Positions 11,205 to 21,000 of a stretch of 64,000 bases of DNA are shown here, piece after piece; position 1 is the first letter of the stretch; the number at the start of each line of letters is the position of its first letter. The notes under the pieces were generated by a model that saw only the letters and a list, made by a program, of their open reading frames with translations, was not told where the DNA came from and made no database searches. Source of the DNA: Diphasiastrum complanatum (taxonomy: Eukaryota; Streptophyta; Lycopodiopsida; Lycopodiales; Lycopodiaceae); assembly GCA_029204225.1 (NCBI GenBank), contig CM055092.1, forward strand, positions 21,417,669 through 21,481,668, given 5' to 3'. Both the position numbers and the translations under genes were made by a program.

Positions 11205-12950
11205 TTAACCCTTGGTCCTTAATCCTTGGTCCCTAATCCTTGTCCTTTAATCATTGGCCCTTAGCCCTTGACCTTGACCCTTGATCCTTCGCTCTTATCC
11301 CTTGTGAAAGATTCAACTAGTTTCATCACATTTTGCAATATTTTCATATTTGGCATATTGAGGCCAAAACTTGTTTTAGACTTAGAGGTTGACTTTTCAA
11401 AGTTCACTAGTCTAAATTTCATTTGAATAAACACTTTTTGAAAGTGTGGGAAAGATAGAATGCGAGTTTGAGTTGAGTCAATTTGAATAAGTTGGGTACA
11501 TTGAATCTAGACCCAAAATTGGTAGAGTTAGCATTTTGGTGGGAAAGCCAAGTGGCCAAATAGGGTTTGGACCTGCTATAAAAGGATGTAACTCGTGGAG
11601 AGAGTCATATTCTCTCTTCTCTATCTCATTTCATGCTTATACATGGTTCTTTTGGGTTCTACTATCCATTGGTGCACTATCTTAGTGATTGCTTGCAATT
11701 CTATGTGTAGAATGATCTATATTTGTTATTTTTGGATCCACACGTGTGAAATACAGTAGCTTGCTGGTTTTGTACGGACAACAACAGTACATAATCATTT
11801 CATTCAAGTTGGATCAATTTCTATTAGTGTTTGCATCTCTAATTGTGTGTAGATGCTGATTTTTCTACATTGGTGAAATTGGTAGTGTATTTCTCTTTCT
11901 AACCAAAGATCATTCAAGTGGATTGGATCTTAAGGATCTGAAATATTTCACATCCCTTACCCCTCAGCGCTCGGTCCTAAACCCTAAGCCCTTAGTCCTA
12001 AATCCTAAACCCTTAACCCTTAACCCTAAACCCTAAACCCTAAATCCTAGCCCAGCCATAAACCCTTAACCATAAGCCCTTATCCCTAAACCCTAGATCC
12101 TAAACCCTAAGCCCTCAGCTCTTAGCCCTAAATCTTATACCCTAAGCCCTAGGCTCTTAATCCTAAACCATAAATCCTAAATCCTAAACCCTAAGCCCTT
12201 AGCCCTAAATCCTAAGCCCTTAGTCCTAAATCCTAACCTAGTCATAAATCCTAAGCCCTAAGCCCTTAGCCTTAAACCCTAGATCCTAAACCCTAAGCCC
12301 TAGGCTTATCCCTAAATCTTAAATCCTAAATTCTTAATCCTAAATCCTAGACCCTAAATCCAAAATCTTAAAACCTAAATCCTACACCCTAAATTCTAAA
12401 TCCTAAACCCTAAACAATAAACTGTAATCCCTAGGCCCTTACCCCGAAACTAAATCCTAAACCCTAAACTCTAAATCCTAAATCCTTAACCCTTATCCCT
12501 AAATCCCAAACCCCTTGCTCTAAACCCTAAATCCTTCTCCCTTGGCCCTTAGACCTTTGTTCATTTGTCCTTCGTCATTGGCCTTCATCCTTAGCCCTTG
12601 GTCCTTGGCCCTTTTTCCTTAGCCCTTGGTCATTAGCCCATGTCTCTTAGCCTTTAACCCTTGGTTCTTGGACCTTAATGCCTAGCCCTTGGCCCTTGGC
12701 CCTAGACACTTGGCCTTTCACCATTGGCCCATAGCGCTTGGCCCCTAACCCCTGACCGTTGGCCCTTGGCTCTTAACTCTTAACTTTTGTCCCTTAGCCC
12801 TTGGTCCTTGGCCCTTAGCCTTAGCACTTGGCCCTTAGCCCTTAGCCATTGTTCGTTGGCCCTGAACCCTTCTCTCTTGGACCTTAACCCTTAGCCTTTG
12901 GCTCTTGGCCCTTTATCCTTAATCCTTAATCCTTGGTTGTTGCCCCTTAG
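11205..12950 (-). repeat. Degenerate telomere-like heptamer array (G-rich strand on -), right arm
   Basis: Units around CCCTAAA (about 11958-12540) and CCCTTGG/CCCTTAG (11205-11302 and 12540-12950) mirror the left array. The array is interrupted by the solo LTR at 11303-11952. Without that LTR it is about half the length of the left array, so repeats were gained or lost after duplication. Confidence 0.9.
11298..11957 (+). mobile_element. Solo LTR, copia B family, with TCCCT duplication
   Basis: A 650-bp LTR (11303-11952) starts TGTGAAAGATTC and ends GAAATATTTCACA. It is flanked by TCCCT on both sides (11298-11302 and 11953-11957), so it is a complete insertion later reduced to one LTR by recombination. 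It matches the 3' LTR at 34674-35322 along its length. It contains the palindrome CACACGTGTG at 11739-11748. Confidence 0.95.
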
Positions 12951-12951
12951 C

Positions 12952-13074
<123 letters not shown>

Positions 13075-13513
13075 TTATGGGGTAGGGGGAGAATCTTTTA
13101 TAGGCCGACCCCTCAATGTACATGAAATGTACATATATATGGGAGAATGCACCCTCCCCATACAAAAAGAAACTTACAATTACAAAGTCTGTCAAAAGAG
13201 GATGTATAGGTGCACACCCCCCATACATCCTCTCACCTCATGCATGCATATACACAAATTGTTGTATATATTATGATATATATGTTAAAGGTGAGTGGAA
13301 GGTGTCCACCCGCCTTGATGGGTGGAGCCTCCCATATTAAAAATAAATAAAAAACAAAAAAATAACAGAAAATAAAAAAAACGAGTTTTTGTGAGAAAAT
13401 AAAAATTGGTTTTTTTTTTTTTTTGTTTTCTCCGAGAGGCTCAACCCACCGTGGCGGGTGGAGCTACCACATCCCAAAAATAGTCCAAAACTTTTAAAAA
13501 AGTCCAAAATTAA

Positions 13514-13819
13514 TTGAGACAGTGTTCTATGTTCACAAAGGGCAAATTCAAGGGCAAAAGCAAAAGTAAGTGGTCTAAAGGGCAAGATCAAGAAAAGGCT
13601 TCTAACAAGGATAGATCAAAACTCAACTGCTTCTATTGTGACATCAAAGGACACTTTGCAAGTGAGTGGTACAAGAAGAAGAGAGATCAAGGAGACAAAC
13701 AAGGTAATCTTACTCTTGATGAGGATGGTTTGGATGTTCAAGATGCAAATGATGATGCTTTTGTGATGTCTTCATGTGTGCTTGTTTATGATGGAGATCT
13801 AGATCCATGGTGGATTGAT
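13514..13819 (+). pseudogene. Copia B-family gag fragment (mirror copy)
   Basis: The plus strand encodes GKFKGKSKSKWSKG, a zinc knuckle with damage (CFYCDIKGHFASEW, the last Cys lost), DEDGLDVQDANDD and the first protease residues WWID, then stops matching at 13819. It is the right-arm partner of 6141-6431. Confidence 0.9.
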
Positions 13820-13912
13820 TCCCTTTTCACCCTACTAAACATAGCATAAACCCTTGCTAGACTAGACACTAACTCATGTTACACCCATGTTTTAAATGCC
13901 ACATAGGACTAA

Positions 13913-13946
13913 TTAGTGATTTAATTAAAAAGGATTAAATCACTAA
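13913..13946. repeat. Perfect 13-bp inverted repeat
   Basis: TTAGTGATTTAAT at 13913-13925 and its reverse complement at 13934-13946 with an 8-base loop. Could be a small hairpin in a MITE-like or LTR remnant; nothing else supports a role. Confidence 0.8.
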
Positions 13947-14008
13947 GTGAGTGAAAAAAGAGGCCATTTTTTAGTTCAAAAGGGCCCTAATGGTCCCTTG
14001 AGGATGCA

Positions 14009-14560
14009 GTGTGCTTTGCTAGGATTTTTGACAACACACATGTAGTAACCCGCAAAGAGAAACAAAGCCAAAAGCGTAAATCCAAGGAGAAACCCTCTTC
14101 GAGCCCCTCCTTCAAAAAGGACAAAAGAATAAGTTGTCTACATGGCTTCCCCATTGGGAAAGAAGAAGAAATGCCCTCGTCGGAAGAGAGTGGAGTTCGA
14201 CAAGGCCAAGAGCGATGGGTTATGTTTTTCCTACATGGAGAAGGGCACCTCTCCAAGGATTGCTCGAAGGAATAGAAAAAGGTTGGTCGTTCTTTCAAGG
14301 CACCATGTAATTCTTCAATTTCTTGCATTGATGTAAGGATGAAACAATTTGTAGTAATTGTTACTTTAATACCATAGTTTTTGGACCTCATGACCTCATT
14401 CGCATGAATGGGCTTGTAGGTAGCCAGCCTGTGAGTGTTTTATTTGATGATGGTTCTACGCATAATTTTATAAATGGTAAATTGGTGCAGAAGCTATAGT
14501 TGGTAACTACACCAAGTGACCACAAGTACGTGTGTACAACTATATATAACAGATCCATGA
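14009..14560 (+). pseudogene. Ty3/gypsy gag zinc knuckle and protease remnant
   Basis: The plus strand shows a lysine-rich segment, then a zinc-knuckle-like C..Y..KGHLSKDC block (about 14220-14270), and at about 14395-14505 a retroviral-type protease core, DLIRMNGLVGSQPVSVLFDD followed by GSTHNFI. Frames are broken between the two. No RT follows; copia LTR sequence begins near 14560. Confidence 0.65.
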
Positions 14561-14960
14561 CTCATTAAAGAGTTTGGTTTCCCTCCATAACAAAAACCCT
14601 AGCATTAATGTGGACTAGATTCAATGTCTACTAAACTCGACCTCCTACATTTTCCTACCTTTCAAAGTGGTAATTCAAATGATTTTAGACTAATATAGCT
14701 TTCAAATGTCAAACTCTAAGTCTAATATGAAAATTGGCCTCAATTGCCAAATAAACAAATATGACCAAATTGATCAAACTAGTTGAAATCTCTCACACTC
14801 CCTCTTCAACTAGTTTTAAGATAGACTTTGAGAACACTCCAAGTGAAGTCCTATGCTTCACAAAAAAGTCTTTTTCCAATGCTTTGGCAAAGATATCATC
14901 TACACATTCCTTTGAGTGGCCGCCTTCTCGTAATTTTTAAACCAAATGCATCACCATAAT
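14560..14960 (-). repeat. Copia 3' end remnant: LTR part plus RNase H tail
   Basis: On the minus strand a decayed RNase H tail (about 14945-14807, with the block encoding KHRTSLGV) is followed by a purine tract (14806-14798) and an LTR beginning TGTGAGAGATTTCAACTAG at 14797. The LTR is a diverged B-family type and is lost before 14560. Confidence 0.7.
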
Positions 14961-15199
14961 TCTTCTAGAGTGTAAGATTATGGCCACGTGGCATGTTCTG
15001 GAGTGTAGGATTACGTAATAATCGAAGGCCATGATTTCATAGCTTCTAATTCATAAATAGCAGCTTCTACATGTGCAGCAGAGGAAGCGCACACGAGCTT
15101 TTTGCAGTCTGCATGCAAATTTCTGATCGTTGCTTTGTTTTTTTCTTGCTTTTTCTTCCGTTGTTGCTACATAGCATATAAAGGCTTACAATAGGAGAG
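14961..15199. other. Flanking DNA of the copia insertion, no gene seen
   Basis: Unique sequence with TATA-like CATAAATAG near 15053. It continues past the element at 20713. No coding region is recognised. Confidence 0.4.
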
Positions 15200-15204
15200 T
15201 ATCG

Positions 15205-15281
15205 TGTAAAAATTACAGCAAATAAGGATCCTAAAACACTTGAAATGATGAGGGAAACAATAGATTATGATTTCATAAGAT
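15205..15281 (-). repeat. Truncated 3' LTR of family C element
   Basis: These 77 bp are identical to 20026-20102 of the 5' LTR. Coding sequence of RNase H joins it directly, so a deletion removed the polypurine tract and about 600 bp of LTR. Confidence 0.92.
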
Positions 15282-16651
15282 TGTGATGATCTGAACTTCA
15301 TAAAAGGTGTCTTTTGAAGTGGTTTAGTAAGTAGATCAGCTACACATTCATTGCTTGGAACATGCTCCAAAGCAATCTCCTTGGCTTGCACCATTTCTCT
15401 CACAAAGTGATGGCATATCTCAATGTGCTTAGATCTTGCATGGAAGATTGGGTTAGATGCAAGGTGTTGGGCTGATATATTGTCATTGTAGATGATTGGT
15501 GCCTCCTCTGAATCCATGATCTTTTGTTCCACCAATAATCTCTTGATCCAAAGTACCTCCTTTGTAGTGGTTGTCAAAGCTTTGTACTCGGCCTCGGTTG
15601 AAGATAGAGATATAGTTTCTTGCTTTTTTGAAAGCCATGAAACCACACCTTCTCCTATGAAAGTTGAATAGGCACTTGTTGATTTCCTATCCCTCTTGTC
15701 CCCTGCAAAATCTGAATCACTAAATGCATGAAGGTTAATCACATCTCCTCTATATAGAATCCCAAAATCCAATGTACCCGAGATGTATCTTAGAATCCTC
15801 TTAGCCTTTTTCCAATGGATATTCAATGGCTTTTGCATGGATTGGCTCAACCTACATACACTAAAGCTAAGATCTGGTCTAGTTATAGTGATCCACATTA
15901 AGGAACCTATAAGTTGCCTAAACAAAGTGATGTCCATGAAGGATCTTTCATCATCTTCATTTGGCACTTTTACATCTTGCTCCATTGGTGTGTCAACACT
16001 TTTGCATACTTCCATCTTAAACTTCTTCAAAAGACTTTGAGCATAGTTTACTTGACTTATAAAGATAAAATCAGACCCTCTAAGTACTTCTATGCCTAAG
16101 ATGAAGTGAAGACACCCTAGATCTACCATCTTGAACTCTAAGGATAGATCTATCTTGATTTTTTCAATACCATCAACACTATTTCCACTAATGATGATGT
16201 CATCTACATAAATGAGTAAAAGTACAATACCAACATCATCAAACTTAATGTAAAGAGTGGGATCATATTCACTTTGAACAAAAGAAAGTGAAATAAGATA
16301 GCAATGTAGTCTTGAATTCCAAGATCTCGAGGCTTGCTTCAAGCCATAGATGCTTCTTTGGAGATGGCATACTTTGTTCTCCATTCCATGCTTGATGAAC
16401 CCTTGTGGCTGCTCCATATAGATATCCTCTTCCAAAAAACCATTCAAGAAAGCATTAGAGACATCCATTTGACATAGAATCCATCCAAAATGTGATGCAA
16501 GTGCAATGATTAGTCTTATTGTGACCATCTTGGCCACGGGTGCAAAAGTTTCCTCATAGTCTATCCCTCTCTCTTGAGCATAACCTTTTGCAACTAATCT
16601 TGCTTTATGTTTGTTAACACTCCCATTTGCATTCAACTTAAGCTTGAAGAC
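15282..16651 (-). pseudogene. Copia family C polyprotein, RT and RNase H part (after nonsense codon)
   Basis: This part continues the upstream frame after a single TAG. It carries RT motifs ARLVAKGYAQ, FAPVAKMVTIR, QMDVSNAFLNG, the catalytic YVDD (16199-16210) in LLLIYVDDIIISG, ITRPDLSF, and RNase H motifs DSDFAGD, SLSSTEAEYKAL, NPIFHARSKHIE, HHFVREM and ADLLTKPL. The true C-terminal residues are lost: at about 15282 the frame runs into the LTR remnant. An internal ATG at 16634-16636 would not restore a normal protein. Confidence 0.93.
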
Positions 16652-19213
16652 CTACTTGCATCCTATTACATTCCTTTGAGGTCTCTCAACAAGCAACCAA
16701 GTTTCATTCTCAATCAAGGCATCATACTCATCCAACATAGCTTTATACCATTCTTTGGAGTTCAATGCATCTTCAACGTTAGACGGTTCTTCAAAACTAG
16801 ATAAAGCATAAGAAGTGGATGAGATACCCTCAACTTGCTGTCCTTTGCCTTGATATGTGGGCCTTGATGGCTCCACTTTTGCCCTTGAAGATCTCCTTGG
16901 TGTGATAGGTGGGTTTGGTGCTTGCTCCTCCATGAGCTCCTCCTCAAAACCAAGATCTTGCTCCTCGGCCATCTTCTTCTTGATTGTTGGAGCACTTGAG
17001 CCTTCTTCAAGCATATGCATATGATGTTCATCAAAGATGACATCCCTTGAAACAACAAATTTGTTCAAGGACGGGAGATAGACTTTGTAGCCCTTGCTTG
17101 AGCTTGCATATCCAAGCATGATCCCTCTTGTGGAAGATGGATCCTCCTTGGTTCTTGTTTCCAATGGCACATGCACATAACATATACACCCAAAAACTTT
17201 CAAGTGATTAAGATTGGGTTTCTTTCCATACAACATCTCATAAGGAGTTTTGCCTTCAATTGCTTTGCAAGACACCCTATTCATCAAGTAGTTTGCACAT
17301 ACAAGAGATTCACCCCAAAAGGATTTGGGCAAACAAGCATCTAATCTTAAAGCCTTAGAACATTCACATAATGTTCTATTCCTTCTTTCAGCAACTCCAT
17401 TTTGTTGAGGAGTGTAAGGACAAGAAGTCTCTTTCTTGATCCCTTCCTCCTCACAAAAGGCCTTGAACTCATTGGAGATGAATTCTCCACCATTGTCACT
17501 TCTAAGAATCTTGATGCTATGATTATGATGCTTTTCCACAAACAACTTGAACTTTACAAAAGTATCAAATAGTTGAGACTTGAAGGAAAGTAAGAACACC
17601 CAACAATATCTTGAGTAGTCATCAATGAAGGTTAAAAACATGGATGAACCTCCATTAGATTTGGTGCTAGCAATGTGCACATCCGAGTGTATGAGTTCAA
17701 GAGGATGAGATGACTTTGTGATGGAGTTAGGAAACACCTTCTTATGTGCCTTGGATAAGGCACAAGCTTCACAAACCTTGTCTTCCATCCCAATAGACCT
17801 TGGTAGGCCTAAAGCATACTCCTCCTTGATCATAGCCTCCATGGAACCCAAGTTGACATGTCCAAGTCTTTTGTGCCATAAAATAAAGGTAGATATCTTG
17901 CTCTTCTCGGCCAACATGACAACATTAGTATCCACAAATGCATCCAGCTTATAAAGTTTGCCAAGTCTAGTGCCCTTAGCCACTATCTTACCCTTCTTCT
18001 TGATGAAACATTCATTTGAAGCAAAGTCAACATTGAAACCATTGTCTACCATTTGGCCAACACTTAGTAGATTCTTTGTTATTGTAGGAATGTACAAAAC
18101 ACCTTCTATGTTGATCTTTTTGGAAGATCCTAAGCAAAGGGGAATGCTACCAACTCCTTCAATCTTACAAGCTTCATCATTTGCTGTATAGATAGACTTT
18201 ATAGGTCCATCATAAGATAAGAGAGAAAAGAAAAACTCCCTTTTACTAGTCATGTGTGAACTAGCACCCGAGTCAATCCACCAAGGATCTTCTCCTTTGA
18301 AGCTTGTTGAAGAAAATATGGACATCATGAGAGAGTCCTCATGTGAACTCTCCTCCTCCTCCTCTTTTCTCATGTTGGCTTGGCTTTGATCTTGCTTCCT
18401 CTTGAAGCATTCCGAGGCATAATGCCCCATCTTGCTACAATAGTAGCACTTCACCTTTGATTTGTCCTTCTTGACTTTGGTGGTTGATGGAGATGCCTTT
18501 GGGGGTCCTTCTTGATCCTCAAGCTTTGTAGACTTCTTTAATGTTGATCCTTTGCCTTTGGAATTGCCTTTGCCTTTGGTGAAGAGAGCTTGGTCATCTC
18601 CACCTTGGATGGAAAGCCTATCCATCCTCTCTTGCATTTGGCTCCTTCTTGATTCCTCGGCCATGAGTGTGCCTTGGAGTTCTTCAAGTATGGGTAGCTT
18701 ACCCATAATTGCATATCCCTGAACCAAATTGTCAAATTCAAAGCTTAGTCCATTCAATATGAGTTGAACAAGCTCTTCATCCTTGATAGGGTCACCTATA
18801 AAGGCTAGCTCTTTGTTCAATTCCTTTACTCTTAGGACAAAAGTATATGCACTCTCTCCTTTCTTTTGATAGCTTCTATAGATTTGATTCTTCAAAGCTA
18901 ACATTCTAGTTTGGTTCATGGATTCATAGACCTTTTGCAAAGTCTCCCAAGCATCTTGAGCTGAAGTGCAATCTCCTACTTCTCTTAAGAGTTCATTTGC
19001 AACATTCATTTTTATGCAATGTAGTGCAACATTGCACCTCTTGATGTATTTGGCTTTTTCTTGAGGATGAATAGGTTCACCCTCCTTACCATTTACAATT
19101 TCCATCAGATCTTGCATGATCATGATAGATTCCATTCTAACTTTCCATATGGAATAGTTAGTTTTGTTGAGCCTTTCATTAGTATCCAAAAGATATGCAT
19201 TTATAGATGCCAT
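16652..19213 (-). pseudogene. Copia family C polyprotein, gag-protease-integrase part
   Basis: The 853-residue minus-strand frame starts at MASINAYLLDTNERLN and contains the gag domain (KTNYSIWKVRMES), zinc knuckle CYYCSKMGHYASEC at residues 256-269, protease WWIDSGASSHM with catalytic Asp at residue 314, integrase zinc finger (LWHKRLGH, CEACAL), DDE core (LIHSDVH, RSDNGGEF, QQNGVAERRN) and the RT start. It ends GCK-stop where relatives have GCKW: plus-strand CTA at 16652-16654 means Trp TGG became TAG. Apart from that one codon the frame is open, so the element died recently or is read through. Confidence 0.95.
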
Positions 19214-20012
19214 CTAGTCTCCTAATCAAGGACTTGACACAAATGAAGGTTACTTCTATTGATTTGATTGAAGGTCTACCTTATCCCACTTCTTAGGGAC
19301 CTGAAAAGATCAATAATAGACTTCCTATAAAGATCTAAGAATGATCTCTAACAAAATCAAATCATAGAATACTAGAAACAATGCACTTGCTTGATTGAAG
19401 TAGACAATACTAGTAGAATTGCCCCTCTTTTTATAAAGAACATTAAAGCTTCCAAATGATCTGATCAAGAGTGAATTTCAGCAACCTAATATACTTCCAA
19501 AATCACTTGTAAAAGATCTAAATGGAACTTAATGAGGATGCAACACAATCTACTATCCAATCACAAGCAAAAAATGATCAAAATTGATGAAAAAATTGAT
19601 CTAATTTGGTGCATAAGTCAAGCAATGGTTGGACTGAACCTAAATCACTTTAGGAGGTGCCTACTACACCTTAGAACAGCCTTGAAGAGTCCCCAAAACT
19701 CTGATCTTCCCTCTCCTTGAATGCTAGAAAGCCTCCTCTATGAAATCACCTCCAAAACTCGCTTAGAAATCAATGCTTGGAGCAAGCAAAACTTGCTATC
19801 TTGATAATGTGAATTGAATTCAACTTTGCCTCTGGTTTTAGACACCTAAACACCTGCAAATGAAGTCACACAACACCAATCTCCAATGTATTTGACTCAC
19901 TTTGAGTTCTAGAATCAATACTAGATGCTAAGATCCAATCTACACAAGATTTAGATCAAAAATTGTGATCAAATTGAATGAAAACCAAGGATTTAGCTCA
20001 TTTCAGCCTTTA
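19214..20012 (-). other. Untranslated leader of family C element
   Basis: About 800 bp between primer site and gag start with no long frame. Confidence 0.7.
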
Positions 20013-20025
20013 GGCTCTGATACCA
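20013..20025 (-). promoter_or_regulatory. Primer binding site, initiator-tRNA-Met type
   Basis: Minus-strand TGGTATCAGAGCC directly abuts the 5' LTR, matching the usual initiator-Met priming site of plant copia elements. Confidence 0.9.
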
Positions 20026-20707
20026 TGTAAAAATTACAGCAAATAAGGATCCTAAAACACTTGAAATGATGAGGGAAACAATAGATTATGATTTCATAAG
20101 ATTAGCACAAGTTGAACCATCAAAATCCATCAAAAATCTATGCTTGAACCTCACTAAATGGCCCAAATCCTTGAAGAAGGCTTCACACGTGTGAAAGTAC
20201 GGCCTCCCACAGTCTGAGTACTGTACACCAGACCTACATTCAATCCTATAATCATTAGTAATCACAAGTACTCAAACAATTATGAACATAGAGAGCAATT
20301 GCACCATTATGAGAGAAAAATCATGAAATTGCTTGATTGATTTTGGTGAGATATCATCACCTATATATACATGATCCATCACGGTTTTGGGCAGGTATGA
20401 GTAGCCCTAAACCTATCCCTAATGCTAATTTTGGTGGATCTTTCATCCCTACCAATTTAGGGTTGGAATCTTGGAGATCCCTCAACAATGCAAAAATTAC
20501 CAAAAATAGCTCCTATTTTTTCTCCCTTGTATCTAAGCATAATTTGGACTCATTCCAAAGGTTCTAACACTTAGGTCTACTTGAGAACATCCTTATGAAT
20601 GGAATCCTATGCTATTTGGCACGTGTGACAAGCCACATCATGACCATCTAACTATTTACAAGTCATATGACCAAAACTAGTCAAGCTAGAATTGTGAATT
20701 TTTAACA
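20026..20707 (-). repeat. 5' LTR of family C element (682 bp)
   Basis: Bounded by TG...CA, by the primer site on the inside and by TATCG on the outside. It contains the 14-bp palindrome TTCACACGTGTGAA at 20182-20195, which also occurs in other copia families here and includes a CACGTG G-box. Confidence 0.93.
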
Positions 20708-20712
20708 TATCG

Positions 20713-21000
20713 ATCAGTTTTCAGAGTCAGATTTGTAGGCAAGCAACTAAGATTGAGCGATGCGACCTGTTCAAAGCGTCTAAAGGTGTTTCTCATCATC
20801 TTTTCAATTGCATTTGGTCAACGATCAACAACTTGCACATACGTTTTGGATTCCGATCAGTTTTTTGGTTGGAGCTGTTCAAACACACGCCATCTAGTTA
20901 GCGATCAACAGCTCAACGATTAACAACCTGCACATACATTGTAGATTTTAGCCAATTTACTGATCAGAGCCATTCAAACACGCGCCATCTGGTTAGACAA
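20713..21000. repeat. Imperfect two-copy repeat, about 80-bp unit
   Basis: A block running from GATCAACAACTTGCACATAC to CGCCATCTAGTTAG (about 20841-20920) is followed by a diverged second copy (about 20920-20999). No coding role is apparent. Confidence 0.65.

Larger units (their letters stand above)
15200..20712 (-). mobile_element. Ty1/copia element, family C, with TATCG target duplication
   Basis: The element (15205-20707) is flanked by TATCG at 15200-15204 and 20708-20712. On the minus strand the order is 5' LTR (20707-20026), primer binding site TGGTATCAGAGCC, gag-pol with one nonsense codon, and a 3' LTR cut down to its last 77 bp. The full LTR starts TGTTAAAAATTC and ends AATTTTTACA. 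It is inactive in cis because both the polyprotein and the 3' LTR are damaged, yet both outer ends and the target duplication survive. Confidence 0.93.

Noticed and set aside
15205-19213. Two separate genes of 853 and 489 codons
   Set aside because: They are one polyprotein split by a single TAG in a conserved GCKW motif.
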